The position numbers were made by a program, and so were the translations under genes. Source: Ursus arctos (Eukaryota; Chordata; Mammalia; Carnivora; Ursidae). Taken from it: 64,000 nt of DNA. The notes beneath the pieces were generated by a model, which searched no databases, was not told where the DNA came from, and was given only the letters and a program-made list of their open reading frames with translations. Of this stretch, positions 21,774 to 33,329 are shown in pieces. The stretch spans positions 21,882,001 through 21,946,000 of the forward strand of contig NW_026623008.1 in assembly GCF_023065955.2 (NCBI RefSeq), in the 5' to 3' direction. The stretch's first letter is position 1, and each line of letters starts with the position of its first letter.

Positions 21774-22640
21774 TGGTCATCCGCGGCTATTTGCTGAGCT
21801 GGAGATGCTGCCTGCACAGGCCACACCGGTAAGTCAAACAGGTTGTGATTGGAATTACCACCTGTGAGTGTCTGTTATTATAGAATCTTCAAGAAACGAA
21901 GGTTAGTTTCCTCTGATGGCAGAGGGAAGTTGCCTTGATGACCAAGAAGGTCTCAGGGAGCTGTGCACGGCAAGACATTCAGGTTCCTCCCCATTCTCAC
22001 ACTTATTCTCAGGGACCCTCTGCTCTCAAACAAATGCCCTAAATTCTACACATGAAAACTGCCAAAGCTGTGAGTCCAATTTACATTGTAATTCTGGAAC
22101 GCACACGAATGAATTTGGGGTCTGATTTCAGCCATATTTGATCTATGGCTCCCAAAGAGAAGAGTCATCATAGAAGGTCCCTAGTTCTGTGACCTGGCTT
22201 TGAGCTGATGCTTTAGACCCCCGAGACTGTGAATTTCCATCTCTAAATTCTTCGGTACAGTCATCGGCCATAGGTAACCACCGCGCCCCACGTTCCTTGT
22301 GTATCGTCACGAAAACCACCATAACCGTCAAGTTAGCACCAACTGGTTCTACGTAAGGTTTTGCCCTCAGCTGGCACTGTACCCCACACAGCAACATCAT
22401 TTAAGCAATTTTGGGAATTTAAGGAATTTAGATGCCACTGCATCTAGGGAGTCCCGGGATCCCATTTTTCACAGTCCCCGACAATCGACACTGAAGTCCC
22501 ATTCTTGATGGGTTGTTTCCTACAGTCACTCCTGGGGCCAAGTGCTGTCACCTTCAGGGTTCATTCTGGGAAACCAGAGGAGAAATTCCAAGTGCAGGAG
22601 ATTGGATTCAGGGAACTGCCTATAATGGTCTTAAAAGAGC

Positions 22641-23094
22641 TGGCGGAGTAAAAGGAGAAGATGAGGCAGCCTGAGGTCAGATGCTTCTGGAAGCTGCTGT
22701 CACCCAAGGGACGAGGTGCTTCCCACAGGTCTCAGGACCTCGCTTCCCGCTGGCTCCAGGGGTGGTCTGTGCCACTGCCCCTGCTGACCCCCTAGTTGCC
22801 AGAGCCACCCGCACATGGAGAGAAGCACCATAGAAGCGGGAACATCTTCCTTTTGGATATGCCGGAAGAAAGAGAGAGAAGGAACACCCAATGGCACCTC
22901 CTCTCCATGCGCCTTCCAGTTTTCCTCCAGGCCTCCCTTCGATCGCAGGTAACTTCAAGCCAGGTGACAAGGTTAGCCTGGTATCTGTTGGCAGCAGAGG
23001 TCCAGAGGACGCAGGAGAGCAGGAATGGAGGGAAGAGATAATTCAAATAGGCAAATGATGTGCCCCGTGGTTCACGGCTTGGATTTTTATATCA
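22641..23094. other. Unassigned non-coding stretch
   Basis: Between the ERV-L relic and a MIR. It could be the upstream end of the retroviral relic, but I recognise no LTR or coding text. Confidence 0.45.
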
Positions 23095-23262
23095 AAAATG
23101 AATACGTTTGAAAACCAGCTCTGTTTACTAGCTGTGTGACCTTGAGCAGGCACTCAACCTCTCTGAGAATCAGTTTCCCCATACATAAGCTGGGAGATAG
23201 GAACATCCGCTTCCCAGGGTCACTGTACGAGGACTGAATGAACTCAGCTATGTAAATACCCA
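23095..23262 (+). repeat. MIR SINE, sense
   Basis: Excellent core: 'tagctgtgtgaccttgagca', 'ggcactcaacctctctgaga', 'atcagtttccccatacataa', followed by the 'gaggactgaatgaactcagc' 3' part. It ends where the Tigger element begins. Confidence 0.9.
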
Positions 23263-23263
23263 C

Positions 23264-25673
23264 CAGATGGGGAAGCCTCAGAGATAAGGTGGGTTTGGTT
23301 CCAGACGCTGCAGGAATGGGAGTATTGGAATAAAGCACGAACGAATGAATTTTCTGGTTTCCCAGTGCATATACAATTATGCTTACACCGTACTGGGGTT
23401 GGTAAATGTGCAATAGCAGCATGTCTAGAAAAGCCATGTACGTGCCTTAATTAAACAATACTTTATTGCGAAAAGAAACGCTCATCATCATTTGAGCTTT
23501 CAACGAGTTGTCATCTTTTTGCTGGCGGAGGGTCTCGCCTCAAGGTAGATGGCTGCTGACGGATGGGGGTGGCTGGGGCCGAAGCCTGGGGTGGCTGGGG
23601 CGGTTTCTTAAAATAAAACCATGATGACGTTTGCCGCATCGATGGACTCTTCCTCGCAGGAATGATTTCTCCATAGCTCTGCGGCGTGCGATGCTGTTTG
23701 ATAGCGTTTTACTCCCAGTAGAGCTGCTTTCAGAATTGGAGTCAATCCTCTCAAACCCTGCTGCTTGATCAACTCAGTTGATTTGATATTCCAAATCCTT
23801 TGTTGTCGTTTCAACCCTCTTCACAGCGTCTTCACCAGGAGGAGATTCCTATTTAAGAGACCACGTTCTTGGCTCGTCCCTAAGAAGCAACACCTCGTCT
23901 GTGGGGGTTTTATCATGAGATCGCAGCCGTTCCATCACATTTTCAGGCTCCACTGCTCATTCCAGCTCCCTTTCTATGAACGCCACATGCACTTACTTTC
24001 TCCATCGAAGTCTTGAACCTCGCAAAGTCACCCAGGAGGGTGGGAATGAACTTCTTCCAAAGTCCTGGGAGTGTTGATACGTGGACGGCTTCCCATGCAT
24101 CATGGATGTTTTTGATGGCATCTAGAATGGCGAATCCTTTCCGGAAGGTTTTCAATTCACTTTTCCCAGATCCACCAGAGGAATCACTCTCTAAGGCACG
24201 TACAGCCTTATGAAATGTATTTTCTGAACAATAACATTTGAAAGTCAAAATTGCTCCTGGATCCATGAGCTGCAGAACCGATGTTGTGTTAAGCAGGCAC
24301 GAAAACAACATTAATCTCGTACCTCTGCATCTGCGCTCGTGGGTGACCAGGTGCATTGTCAAGAAATAATAATATTTTGAAAGGAATCATTTTTTCTGAG
24401 CAATAGGTCTCGACAGTGAGCTTAAAATATTTAGTAAACCATGTCATAAACAGATGGGCTGTCGTCCAGGCTTTGTCGTTCTGCTGACAGAGCACAGGCA
24501 GAGTAGACTGAGCACAATTCTTAAGGGCCCTAGGATGTTCGGAATGGTAGACGGGCACTGGCTTCAACTTAGTCACCAGCTGCATTAGCCCCTAACAAGA
24601 GAGCCAGCCTGTCCTCTGAAGCCGGGCACGGACTTCTCCTCTCCAGCTATGAAAGTCCCGGATGGCATCTTCTTCCAGTAGAAAGCCGTTTGGTCTGCAC
24701 TGAAAACCTGCTGCTTGGCGCAGCCGCCTTCATCACTGACCTGAGCCAGGTCTTCTGGAGAACTTGCTGCAGCTTCTCCATCAGCACCTGCTGCCTCCCC
24801 TTGCACTTTTAAGCTATGGAGACGGTTTCTTTCCTTAAACCCCATGAACCAACCTCTGCCAGCTTCAGACTCCTCTTCTGAAGCTCCCCCCCCCCCCCCA
24901 GCCTTCACAGAATTGAAGAGAGTTAGGCCTTGCCCTGGGTTGGGCTTTGGCTTCAGGGAAAGTTGGGTGGGGTTGGATCGCCTATCCAGACCAAACTCTC
25001 TCCATATCGACAATGAGGCCGTTTTGCCTTCTTATCATTCATGTGTTCCCTGGAGTAGCACTTTTAATGTCATTCAAGACCTTTCCTTTGCATTCACAAC
25101 TTGGCTCATCGTTTGGCACAAGAGGTCTCGCGTCTGGCCATCTTGGCCTTCAACATAGCTCCTCGCTAAGCTGAATCATTTCCAGCTTTTGATTTAAGTG
25201 TGAGACCTGTGACTCTTCCTTTCCCTTGAACACTTAGAGGCCAACGTAGGGTTATTAATGGGCCTAATTGCAGTACTGTTGACTCTCAGGGACCAGGGAG
25301 GCCCGAGGAGAGGGAGGCAGGCAGGGGAATGGCCGGTGGGTGGAGCAGTCAGAACACACACAGCATGTATCGATTAAGTTCCTTGTCTTATGTGGGCACA
25401 GTCTGGGGTGTCCCCCCAACAACAAAAAATTACAATAGTAACATCAAAGATCACTGATCACAAATCACAATAAAAATATGATAATAATGAGGAAGTTGGA
25501 AATATTCGCGAGATTACCAAAATGTGACACAGAGACACCACGCGACCAATGCCATGGGGAAAACAGCGCTGAAAACTTGCTGGACCCCTGGTGGCCATAA
25601 GCGTCCACTTTGCAAAAACCACAGTATCTGCAAAGCACAATAAAGAGAAGCACGATAAAATGAGGTCTGCCTG
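23264..25673 (-). mobile_element. Tigger1-type DNA transposon (TcMar-Tigger), nearly full length
   Basis: About 2.4 kb, close to the length of full Tigger1. The right end is 'tgaggtctgcctg' and the left end has 'cctcagagataaggtgggtt'; these correspond to the inverted terminal repeats, the left with a damaged outer few bases. The interior follows the Tigger1 consensus throughout, with the transposase gene on the minus strand. It moved by cut-and-paste in early placental ancestors and is now fixed and inactive. It abuts a MIR at 23.26 kb. Confidence 0.93.
23600..25244 (-). pseudogene. Tigger1 pogo-like transposase pseudogene
   Basis: The three catalytic aspartate blocks of the DDD transposase are readable on the minus strand: 'SADQTAFYWKK' (about 24671-24706), 'LFLDNAPGH' (about 24340-24366) and 'QLMDPGAI' (about 24250-24275). 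Upstream lies the CENP-B-like DNA-binding half. The gene is split into at least four registers (roughly 25013-24585, 24585-24289, 24362-23943, 23814-23608), so several frameshifts and stops are present. The start codon seen in the family consensus (ATG before GCC TCT AAG) reads TTG here at 25242-25244. A domesticated gene is therefore unlikely. Confidence 0.9.
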
Positions 25674-25689
25674 CATTTTCCTCGATGAC

Positions 25690-25795
25690 CTTGAACCGGT
25701 ACCTGAAACTCTCTGGGGCTCTGTTTTCTCATCTGTTAAATGAACAAGGTTGGACTAGAGGCTCCCTAAAGTCCTTCCAGATCTGATGAGCTGGA
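25690..25795 (+). repeat. MIR SINE (3' half), sense
   Basis: 'ggctctgttttctcatctgt', 'taaatgaacaaggttggact' and 'agaggctccctaaagtcctt' match the MIR/MIR3 core and 3' text. Confidence 0.75.
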
Positions 25796-26279
25796 TGCCT
25801 GTGAATCACCCCTTCAATGAAGTGAACAGATTGGGGCTGGCAGGAGGGGTAGAAGGAGGATCCGGCTGCTGGGACGGAGCCCGGGGGAAGGGCCGAGGGG
25901 CGGGAGGAGGCTGTTATTGTGCCCGGGGCTTCTGGCTGATGCACTTTGCTGGAGAGTATGTTCAAATAACAAATAGATCATACTTCAGTGCCCTTAATGT
26001 GTCTTAGAACTCTTGGCTAATATCGCCCCTGGCAACGACCACTGTGGTCTCTGTTCTCTTTGATGCCCACTCTCAATACTGCTCAGACGACAGGAGAGGG
26101 CCTGCTGCGGCGGGTTCTGCACCCCGGGGAGGGCAAAGCGAAGCAGCCTTGTATCAGAGCCATCAGGAAGAGTGGGTCTGTACACTCTCAAGCTGCCCGG
26201 CTCTCTGAGCTTTAGGAAGTCTTCCTGGCTGGGTCAGAATCACGAGCTGAGGCCAATTCGGGCTCTGGTTTAGGGGCTG
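25796..26279. other. Unique non-coding stretch
   Basis: No gene recognised. 25900-26010 is a repeat-free AT-richer patch that could be regulatory; unproven. Confidence 0.5.
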
Positions 26280-26450
26280 GCTGAGTGGTGAAGAGCCTGA
26301 TGGCTGGCGGCGTGGGGCTCCCGAGTCAGGCAGAGATGGAGTTCAGGTTCTGTTTTGCAGTGCGCTGACTCACGTCACTTATCGACTCCTCTGAGACGGG
26401 GCTTTCTCATTTGTTAAACTGGAACGGTGATAGCTACTGTTTGTGCTCGC
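26280..26450 (+). repeat. MIR SINE, sense
   Basis: 'gtcaggcagagatggagttc', 'aggttctgttttgcagtgcg', 'gggctttctcatttgttaaa' and 'ctggaacggtgatagctact' follow the MIR order from B box to 3' end. Confidence 0.75.
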
Positions 26451-26474
26451 TCCGTATCTCCTCCCTCTGTCTGG

Positions 26475-26970
26475 TAACTGGAGCCCCTCCACCCTGTTTT
26501 AAAGGAGATACTCATCCCCACTATTTCGACCACACAACTCTGATAGGATTGCCCAGCCCGGCCCTTACCCTATCTCCTTAGATGGGAGTGAAAGGCCCAG
26601 GCTGGACTAATGACATGATAGATTCCAAGAGTGAGCAGATGACCAATCTGGTTCCTTTCTGGGATTGTATATACGGAGATTGGGAGACCACAGCTCTCCC
26701 TTCCCTCTAGAGGCACCAAGTGGGATGACATGAGCTTGATGGTTCTAGTTCTCCCTTCTCTCTCTGCTTCCTTTTGAAGGTCCAGCCGCAAAGGAAGAAA
26801 GAGGCCTCCACCCAAAAAGAAGTCCAATGATTAGAGGGAAGGATGGAGGGAGGGAGGAAAAGAGAGAGAGAGAGAGAGAAAGAGAGAGACCCAACTGGAC
26901 TTCCCTGGCTGGTTGAGCCAGTGTGAGTTGGGTCTCCATCATTTCAAAAGAATTCTGACCGATACACCTA
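26475..26970 (+). repeat. Ancient LTR-like repeat, family not assigned
   Basis: Contains 'gattgtatatacggagattg' and ends in 'gttgggtctccatcatttca' followed by 'gaattctgaccgatacac', a terminal text common in ancient mammalian (MaLR-like) repeats. An internal (GA)n run at 26860-26889 has expanded. No coding potential. Confidence 0.5.
26860..26889. repeat. (GA)n microsatellite
   Basis: About 30 bases of almost pure AG/GA dinucleotides with one AAA interruption, inside an LTR-like relic. Confidence 0.9.
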
Positions 26971-26979
26971 CTTCTCTGG

Positions 26980-27075
26980 TATGTTGTTAAGATTAAGTGA
27001 GATCATTTAAGCAAAGGGCTTCAAAGAGCTCATAGTGCATGCTCAGTAAACACTGGCTCTTTCTACTGTTGCTCC
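26980..27075 (+). repeat. MIR SINE 3' fragment, sense
   Basis: 'gttgttaagattaagtgaga', 'tcatttaagcaaagggcttc' and 'tgcatgctcagtaaacactg' match the MIR 3' end ('gttgtgaggattaaatgaga'). Confidence 0.7.
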
Positions 27076-27119
27076 TACAGTCTCTATCTGTCTCATCCGA
27101 CTCTGGCTGGAGAGCTGCT

Positions 27120-27440
27120 GTGACACATGACCTTTGCCCCTGGTGTCGCCTTTGCCCCAAACACTCCTCCCAGCTCTTGGCACAGCCTCTTCTCATCATT
27201 CAGGTCTCAATGCACATGGCCTCTCCCCGAAGGGCTTCCCCTGGCCACCCGAAGTTGGCCTCCTCATCACTCCCCAGGGCACTTCCCACTCATCTCAAGC
27301 TTCAGAGCTCACTCGCTGGTGGTGTGTTTGTTGTCTGCCTCCCCTAGCAGACTGTGAGCTCTCAGAGGGCAGGAACCATGTGGATCCTGTCACCTCCGTG
27401 TCCCCTGAGCTAAACACAACACGTGACACGTGCTGGGCAC
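27120..27440 (+). repeat. L2 LINE 3' region, sense
   Basis: 'cattcaggtctcaatgcaca', 'gcagactgtgagctctcaga', 'gggcaggaaccatgtggatc' and 'acacgtgctgggcacgtaca' follow the L2 3' end in order. One of the best L2 copies here. Confidence 0.8.
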
Positions 27441-27670
27441 GTACAACAGTCAGCCTTTGCTGTGTAACAAACTACCCCAAAACTCAGTGTCGAGAACAAC
27501 AGCAATTTACTCTGAATCAAGCTTCACAGATTGGCTGGAGCTCAGTTCCCCAAGATGGGGCTTAGGGCGCTTGGGTGGGTGGACACGCTTCAAGCTGCAG
27601 TTCTGGCTGGGCTGATCTCCTCGCTGTGTACTGGGCTCAGCCTGTCATGTGTATTGCTAAGCCAGGGTTC
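27441..27670 (+). repeat. Ancient interspersed repeat, family not assigned
   Basis: 'tttgctgtgtaacaaactac', 'cccaaaactcagtgtcgaga' and 'acaacagcaatttactctga' match a common mammalian fossil ('gcataacaaattaccccaaa' ...). Non-coding. Confidence 0.6.
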
Positions 27671-28404
27671 ACGGAAACCCCGCCACATCAAGAGCCAAAC
27701 TAAGCCTGGAGCACACCAGGTGCTCACAACCTCTCTCATCCCTGGGACCCTGGACCAGGCTGCTTTCCCAAAGCCTGTGCCAACCAGGCTCAGCCCCACC
27801 AAGCCCCACCACCCCCGCTGCTCCTGGCCTGAGTCAGCGGGAGCCCAGGAGCCCAGAGCCCCAGCAAGAAAAAGGAAGCACATTTAAGCCCTAAGCTCAC
27901 CTCCTTCTCTTTCTCTGGGGTGAGAAGAGGGCATCTGCCCAGGAATGTCATTTCTTGCTCCATTCAAAGTGAGCACTTCATCTTTGTGGGGCCCTGCTTA
28001 TTCTCTGAATGCCCCTGGTTTGAAGGGAGCTGGAGCCTCCCTGAGACCCCACCCCCGCTCGCCCCTCCCCCTCGCCTCTCCTCCCCCACCACTGCCTCAC
28101 CCCGCACTGCAAGCCCCCTTTCTTTGCCCAGCCCATTTCCCACAGTCCTCGCTTCATTTTCCACCCTGCCCTGTCTGCTGCCCGTACCCCCAGCTCCCTC
28201 TTGCTTCTAGAATCCTCTCCCCTCGCCTCCTCCTCCTTCAGATCTGTCTTGAGAACCAGCTGGCTGCTGCGCAAAGATAAGGATTCTTCTGAGAACTTGC
28301 CAGAAAAGGGCACTGGAGAACCCCTGCCTTTGATTGAACCAACTCCTCCCGGGAGGATTGACAAACTACTGGCTTGGAAGGAGCCTAGGCCTGTCTGGGC
28401 TCCG
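27671..28404. other. Unique, CT-rich non-coding stretch
   Basis: No supported gene. 28040-28210 is pyrimidine-rich. Nothing else recognised. Confidence 0.5.
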
Positions 28405-28655
28405 GGCCCCCCTCATTTTGCTGATGGGGAAACTGAGGCAGAGAAATCATGATAAATAGCCACTTGCGTTGGAGCTTTTCAGAATCGCAAAGATTCCCAC
28501 GTCCGAGAGTGTCCCCTGCTTCCTGGAACCCTATGGGAACCCTGTGAGGCTGGCCGGACAGATCTTACTGTCTTTCCGATTAATGGAGGCCCAGAGAGGG
28601 GAACTGACCACCCCAGGGTTGGAACCAAAGCAAGAGGCAGATTTTAGACAAGAGT
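28405..28655 (-). repeat. MIR SINE fragments, antisense
   Basis: Two pieces: 'tttgctgatggggaaactga' at about 28418-28437, and 'taatggaggcccagagaggg' with 'gaactgaccaccccagggtt' at about 28580-28620. Both are reverse-complement MIR text. Confidence 0.65.
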
Positions 28656-30184
28656 GAGTCCCCCTGTTATTCTCCCCTCGCCCACACTTGCCCTGGCCTA
28701 AGGGGTGGAGAGGAGACAGGAAGCCAGAGCCTGTCTCCCGTCAGTGGCCATCCCCTTGGTGCCACCCTTCCCCGCCCAAACCCGGTCACTGTGGTCATCT
28801 GCTTTCTCCATCCCTCCATCTTCACCTCCAGCCCCACGTTGTTGAGGGTGGGCCGGGCCAGGGCTGTCCCATGCCCGCAGTAGGGTGTGGAGAGCGTGGC
28901 TGGACGCATTGGCGTCTGATAAATGTGCACATGGTGGGGTTAGCCCGAGCTGGCGGGAGCCCAAGGACTGAGAAAGCCTTTTCATGAAAAATAAAATGCA
29001 TCTAACCCTTCCTCCTACTCGTGCCCTATCTCCGGAGCGGGAAGCCTGCCCAGGAACGCGTCATTTTCTGTTTATCTGTAAGCTGAGCAACCTCTGCTGA
29101 CGCCAGCATCACCCCTCCCTCCAGGGTCCCTCCCTGTTCTGCTCCCCCTTCCCTCACCCTGGCAGACTATCCCAGACCTCTGCCCTTCTGGAGCGCTAGC
29201 TCCTGGCCCCTCTGTTGCCGCTGGTCATCTGGCCTCCACCAACACTGTGGAAACGGAGGCAGAAGAACACACTCCCAGTCTCCTTACCTACTATTCTTAG
29301 CCGGCTTGGGCAGAGAGGCCCTGTCCTCGTGGAAGGCTGTCCTTCTGGTCATCTCTGGACTCCCTTCTGGCAGGGGTGTCTGTAGGGGTGCAGCTATCTC
29401 CAACATCCTGTCCCTCTCCCTTTCTCTCCCTTTTCTTCAGATCATCCCCTCCAGTGGCCCAAGGCTTCTCCGTGTACATACAAGCCGCCCAAAGCTTTTC
29501 CATCCTCGGCCTAGAAACAGATCTTGTGAACTCTCCTGGCCCTCAAGCCACTTCTCTCTTCCCATCAGCAACAAGTGTCTGAAAACAACATCCTGCCTTT
29601 CATCCCACATCCCACGCTGTCCAGCTGCCTGGAAAAGCCATTCTGCACACCTGCTTTGGCTGAAAACTCGTACCGGATCTTCAAGGTCCACTCAGACGTG
29701 TCCTTTCCTAAAACCCTGCAGTAGATGCTGTCCTCAAATGTCTCCTCCACTCTTCTTCTTTGCCTGTGGGCTTTCTCTGTCATCACAACACCCAGGTGGA
29801 GGGGATTTACATCCCACTGGGGCAGGGAGGGGGGCAAGATGGTGCGGGGCAGTGGATAAAGGCTTTAGCTTCCCAGCCACCAGGAGGATGGTCCTGAGAT
29901 GTCTTCATGCAGCTCCTTAGAGTTCCCCAATGCGGCTGAGCCCACTGACCACAGAGGCAAACACTCAGCAACGCTACCTTTGCGGCTTTTCTACCCTCCT
30001 TGTGTCATGCTTCACACTTAATCACTGGGCTCCCTGAATCAGCCCCCAGATGAAGTACCAGGACTCGAGCCCATGTCTTGGTCTGCTTTGGGGCACCCAC
30101 TCGAAGATAGACATCTTCATCACCTACCCCTTCCCAAGGCAGTTAAGGGCTCTGATGTCCATTCAGACACTTCTCATGACAGAG
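28656..30184. other. Unique non-coding stretch with faint L2 traces
   Basis: No supported gene. 29590-29720 has a few L2-like phrases. The rest is unassigned. Confidence 0.45.
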
Positions 30185-30325
30185 TCTCCCTCTGGGGCAA
30201 GACTGGGTTCCCTGAGGCTAAGGGGGTGTCCTTGTCACCCAGTGCATTAGTCCAGCAATGAGATGCTCAATAAATGTCTCTTAAGAGAATGAGAAAGTGA
30301 ATGAATGCATGAGCGAATGAATAAA
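30185..30325 (+). repeat. L2 LINE 3'-end fragment
   Basis: 'gggcaagactgggttccctg', 'gatgctcaataaatgtctct' and a tail of GAATGAATG words are typical of the L2 terminus. Confidence 0.65.
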
Positions 30326-31219
30326 AATAGTTGTATCTCTAGGGTATCTAAGCTGGGCGTCTGCTGGAAGAGATTCATTCCCATGTGTCTGGCCCTGCCA
30401 AAGCCAGCCTTCTCCTACCACATCAAAAGGTCTATAAACTGCACCCCTGGCACCCCCAAAGCCTTCACTCTGCCACCCCATTCCACTGTTCACAACAACC
30501 ATCTCCGTACAGTCAGGACATCCTCCTGCTAGGAAAAGTCTCCAGACTCAGCAGGACGTTCCAACTCCAGTTAAATAAAGGTTAAAGAACTGAGTAAAAT
30601 GCTATTATAATGTGCTAGAATTCAATGTCGCCTCCCAGAAAATGTCACTTGGGAGAGATAGATTTATCCCAGCTGGACTCCAGGGCTCATTCAGAAGCCC
30701 TCGGACAACCACCTGTTCACAGCTGATGAGAGCAGCTCCAGGGAATGGTAATTTCTACACATCAATTTATTGAGTCCACATGCACGGGTCGGGGTTTCTA
30801 GCAGGAGGGATTAAGTCATCGTAGGGGAACTGAAGTAGCTGCTGCCAACAGACATCAGCTGAGTGGCACAGACCACATCTGGCTTTGACGTCCCTGGGGG
30901 GGGGTAGTCTAAGCACATCCAGAATATCTGGGTCTCAACACCCTGGGCCAGTGAAAGAACATTCTCCAGAGGAGGAGACTGAGGCCACATACATTGAGTC
31001 ATTGGCGGACCCGGGACTCTGAGCTCCAGTAGCTGAGACCGGAGACCTCAGACTCAGATAGCTCCTGCCCCACCCATGGCTTCCCTGAAGAGCAGACTAA
31101 GGAAGAATCATGGTGAAAAGACAAACAAACCCTGGACGTGTTTCTAGCCTGTGTGACGGATGGCGGGGAGAGACCTGGTGCTGGCCTCCCCGCCAAATTC
31201 CTTCCCTTCTCTTGGTCTG
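30326..31219. other. Unique non-coding stretch
   Basis: No supported gene. 30570-30830 is a repeat-free AT-richer block. A MIR-like antisense trace lies at about 30960-31070 ('gaggaggagactgaggccac'). Confidence 0.5.
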
Positions 31220-31380
31220 TTTTCTCCTCTGTATCAGGAGCAGGTTGATGACATCTGACGTTTTTCTACTTCCAAAAATATGTTACTCTGGGCCTCAGTT
31301 TCCTGTCTTTCAAGTGGGCATGATGTTCTACTTCCCCAAATGCTGTGAGGGTCATAAGAGCATCAGAAGCTCATTGGTGT
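31220..31380 (+). repeat. MIR SINE (3' half), sense
   Basis: 'tgggcctcagtttcctgtct', 'ttcaagtgggcatgatgttc' and 'gctgtgagggtcataagagc' match MIR core and 3' text. Confidence 0.75.
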
Positions 31381-31794
31381 AGTCGTGTGAAATCAGTCCT
31401 GACACAGGAGGTCATACCTCACACAGCAGCAAAGCGATGCTTGGAGGAGTGTGGGGCCACGTTTGAGCTCCTGCAAAGGGGAAACTGATGTGTTGGTTCC
31501 CAGATAAGAAGCTCCAGACCAAGGAAAGTGGTCTTAGGCTGGACGATAGTGCTTGAACTCCTTGAGATGTTCCCTATAAAATGAGGGAGATTTTAAAGGC
31601 AAAATCCTCTTTGCTGCCAGAGCAAATTGGATGGAATCACAGACCTCAGGCTGTCTGTGCAAGGAGACTTGGAAGTTCTGGGCTGTGATCAAAGACCTGG
31701 GGTGGAGGAAGGGGAAAAGGAACTCAAAGGAGGAGGGGCAAGACAAGGACAGCCTCCTTTCTTGATGCAAAAATGCCAGAAGTATGACCTCTCG
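31381..31794. other. Unique non-coding stretch
   Basis: Nothing recognised. Confidence 0.5.
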
Positions 31795-31925
31795 GGTCAG
31801 AAATGACTGAAACCAAATGCTGGATCCATCACTCATTAGTTAAATGACTGAGGGAAACTCACTCAACTTTTCTAAACCTCAGTTTTCCATAGCTGTGCAG
31901 TGGAAGATGAGATTGGCACCGTGGT
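31795..31925 (+). repeat. MIR SINE, sense
   Basis: 'ctggatccatcactcattag', 'ttaaatgactgagggaaact' and 'taaacctcagttttccatag' match the MIR core. Confidence 0.7.
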
Positions 31926-33329
31926 CTGGCGAAGTTCTCAGCAGCACACCCAGCCCAGGTCATTTTTAGCAGTGGTTACAATAGCATCAGGAGTAGTTAC
32001 TATAAATCTACAAAGTGGTGTGTTCTCTAAGGAAGGGAGGCAGAAATTATCCCACGGACAGTGGGGACAGGAGGAGAAAATGCCATGGTTTTGGAGAAGA
32101 GCAAATAGGTTGGCCAAGCTGAGCAAAATCTGGTGTGGCACAGAGAAGCAGATCATGCAAGTGAAGGAGTGCAGTTAACAACGTTTGATTATGTTAATGA
32201 TAGCAGGAATTATTCATATCGGTCCAACAGCAATTATATTAGTGGCAAGAACAGTTATGAATCCGTGTTCTAATGGTGGCTATAATGAGTATTGTAATAA
32301 GAAGCTGAAGGCAAATTCCATCTAGTAGATGAATCAAGAAGAAATTAAAATGGAGAATTACGAGTGAATCATTGTTCTGTGTACAACTGCAAAAAAAAAA
32401 AAAAATGGGTGAAAATGTTAGAGCAATGGGAGAGGGGAATTCAGATGGTTCAGCCTGACTGTGAATGATTACCCATGAAGCTAAGAAAGTGAAATAATCA
32501 TTCCCAAAATTCCACAGAGGGGAGTAGTGGAGCCTAGACCCAAACTTAGTTCTGTCTGACACCAAAACTCCATCCATTTGTCAAAGTTGATCAACTTTGA
32601 GTCTTTGTCTATGACTGGCTTCCCTTGCCCAGCAAGAAATGGACCCAGAATGGCTCAGGAAAGAGGGGTGTAGACATCCAGGGTGAGATTCCCCTCAAAG
32701 CTGATTGATCTATATAGGATATATACCCAGGACCTATGGTTTTCAAAACTAGAATGCAGAATTATTTTTAAAATGGGGGCAAAACCCACATACATTGCCA
32801 TAAGGAAGTTGTAAAGTCCTCATATTATGGGGGTTATTACTAGAAGTGCCCTTAGAAATCATAACGTGAACCCCTTCCTTTTAAAGATGAAGGATTGGAG
32901 ATTCAGATGGTGAATATAACTTGCCCAAGGTCATGGTGTGAGCAAATGGTAGGAGTTTCATAAATTCATATTTTTCTGAACTTCCTCCAGTGTTTTCCCC
33001 GTCATGGCTTGATGACATTCTCTGCACATTTGTAAATATGAAGCGGTCTAGATAACAAGCTGAGTAGATGCAATGAGCGATGTTTCCCACGTGTCTTGAC
33101 ACCATTAGCCAGAAGATACCAGGTTATCTTCCTGGGCCTGACAGTACAGTAGCTACCCTCCAGCTCTTCCTCAGTGGGGTGTCTCTGTCCGTGGTACTGA
33201 AACAGTGTTAACATTTCAAGAGATGTATTCTCTTCATAATTTCCCTATTCTGTCCCTATTCTGTCCTCACACTGTGAAAAATGAATGGAGAGTAGAGGGG
33301 CTGAGTACTACTGAGGATTAGGGAGTGAG
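31926..33329. other. Unique non-coding stretch with A run and MIR trace
   Basis: No supported gene. (A)15 at 32391-32405. A reverse MIR-like segment at about 32835-32945 contains 'taacttgcccaaggtcatgg'. 32160-32330 is AT-rich and unassigned. Confidence 0.5.

Larger units (their letters stand above)
19660..22640 (-). mobile_element. ERV-L-type endogenous retrovirus internal relic
   Basis: Read on the minus strand this block contains, in the order expected for an ERV-L pol gene, a reverse-transcriptase remnant (about 21560-21240), a short connecting/RNase H-like area, an integrase remnant (about 20530-20430) and a dUTPase remnant (about 20050-19700). A dUTPase after integrase is the hallmark of the ERV-L group. 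All segments are broken by stops and frameshifts. I did not identify flanking LTRs, so ends are approximate; gag, if present, would lie at 21.8-22.6 kb. It is an inherited, non-functional fossil. Confidence 0.65.

Noticed and set aside
22143..22400. 85-codon minus-strand frame as a cellular gene
   Set aside because: It lies within the ERV-L relic block and has no other exon context, so it is treated as retroviral or chance sequence.
23600..25244. Domesticated Tigger transposase gene (as in JRK or POGK)
   Set aside because: Frameshifts, stops and loss of the start codon, with transposon ends still attached, indicate an ordinary dead copy.
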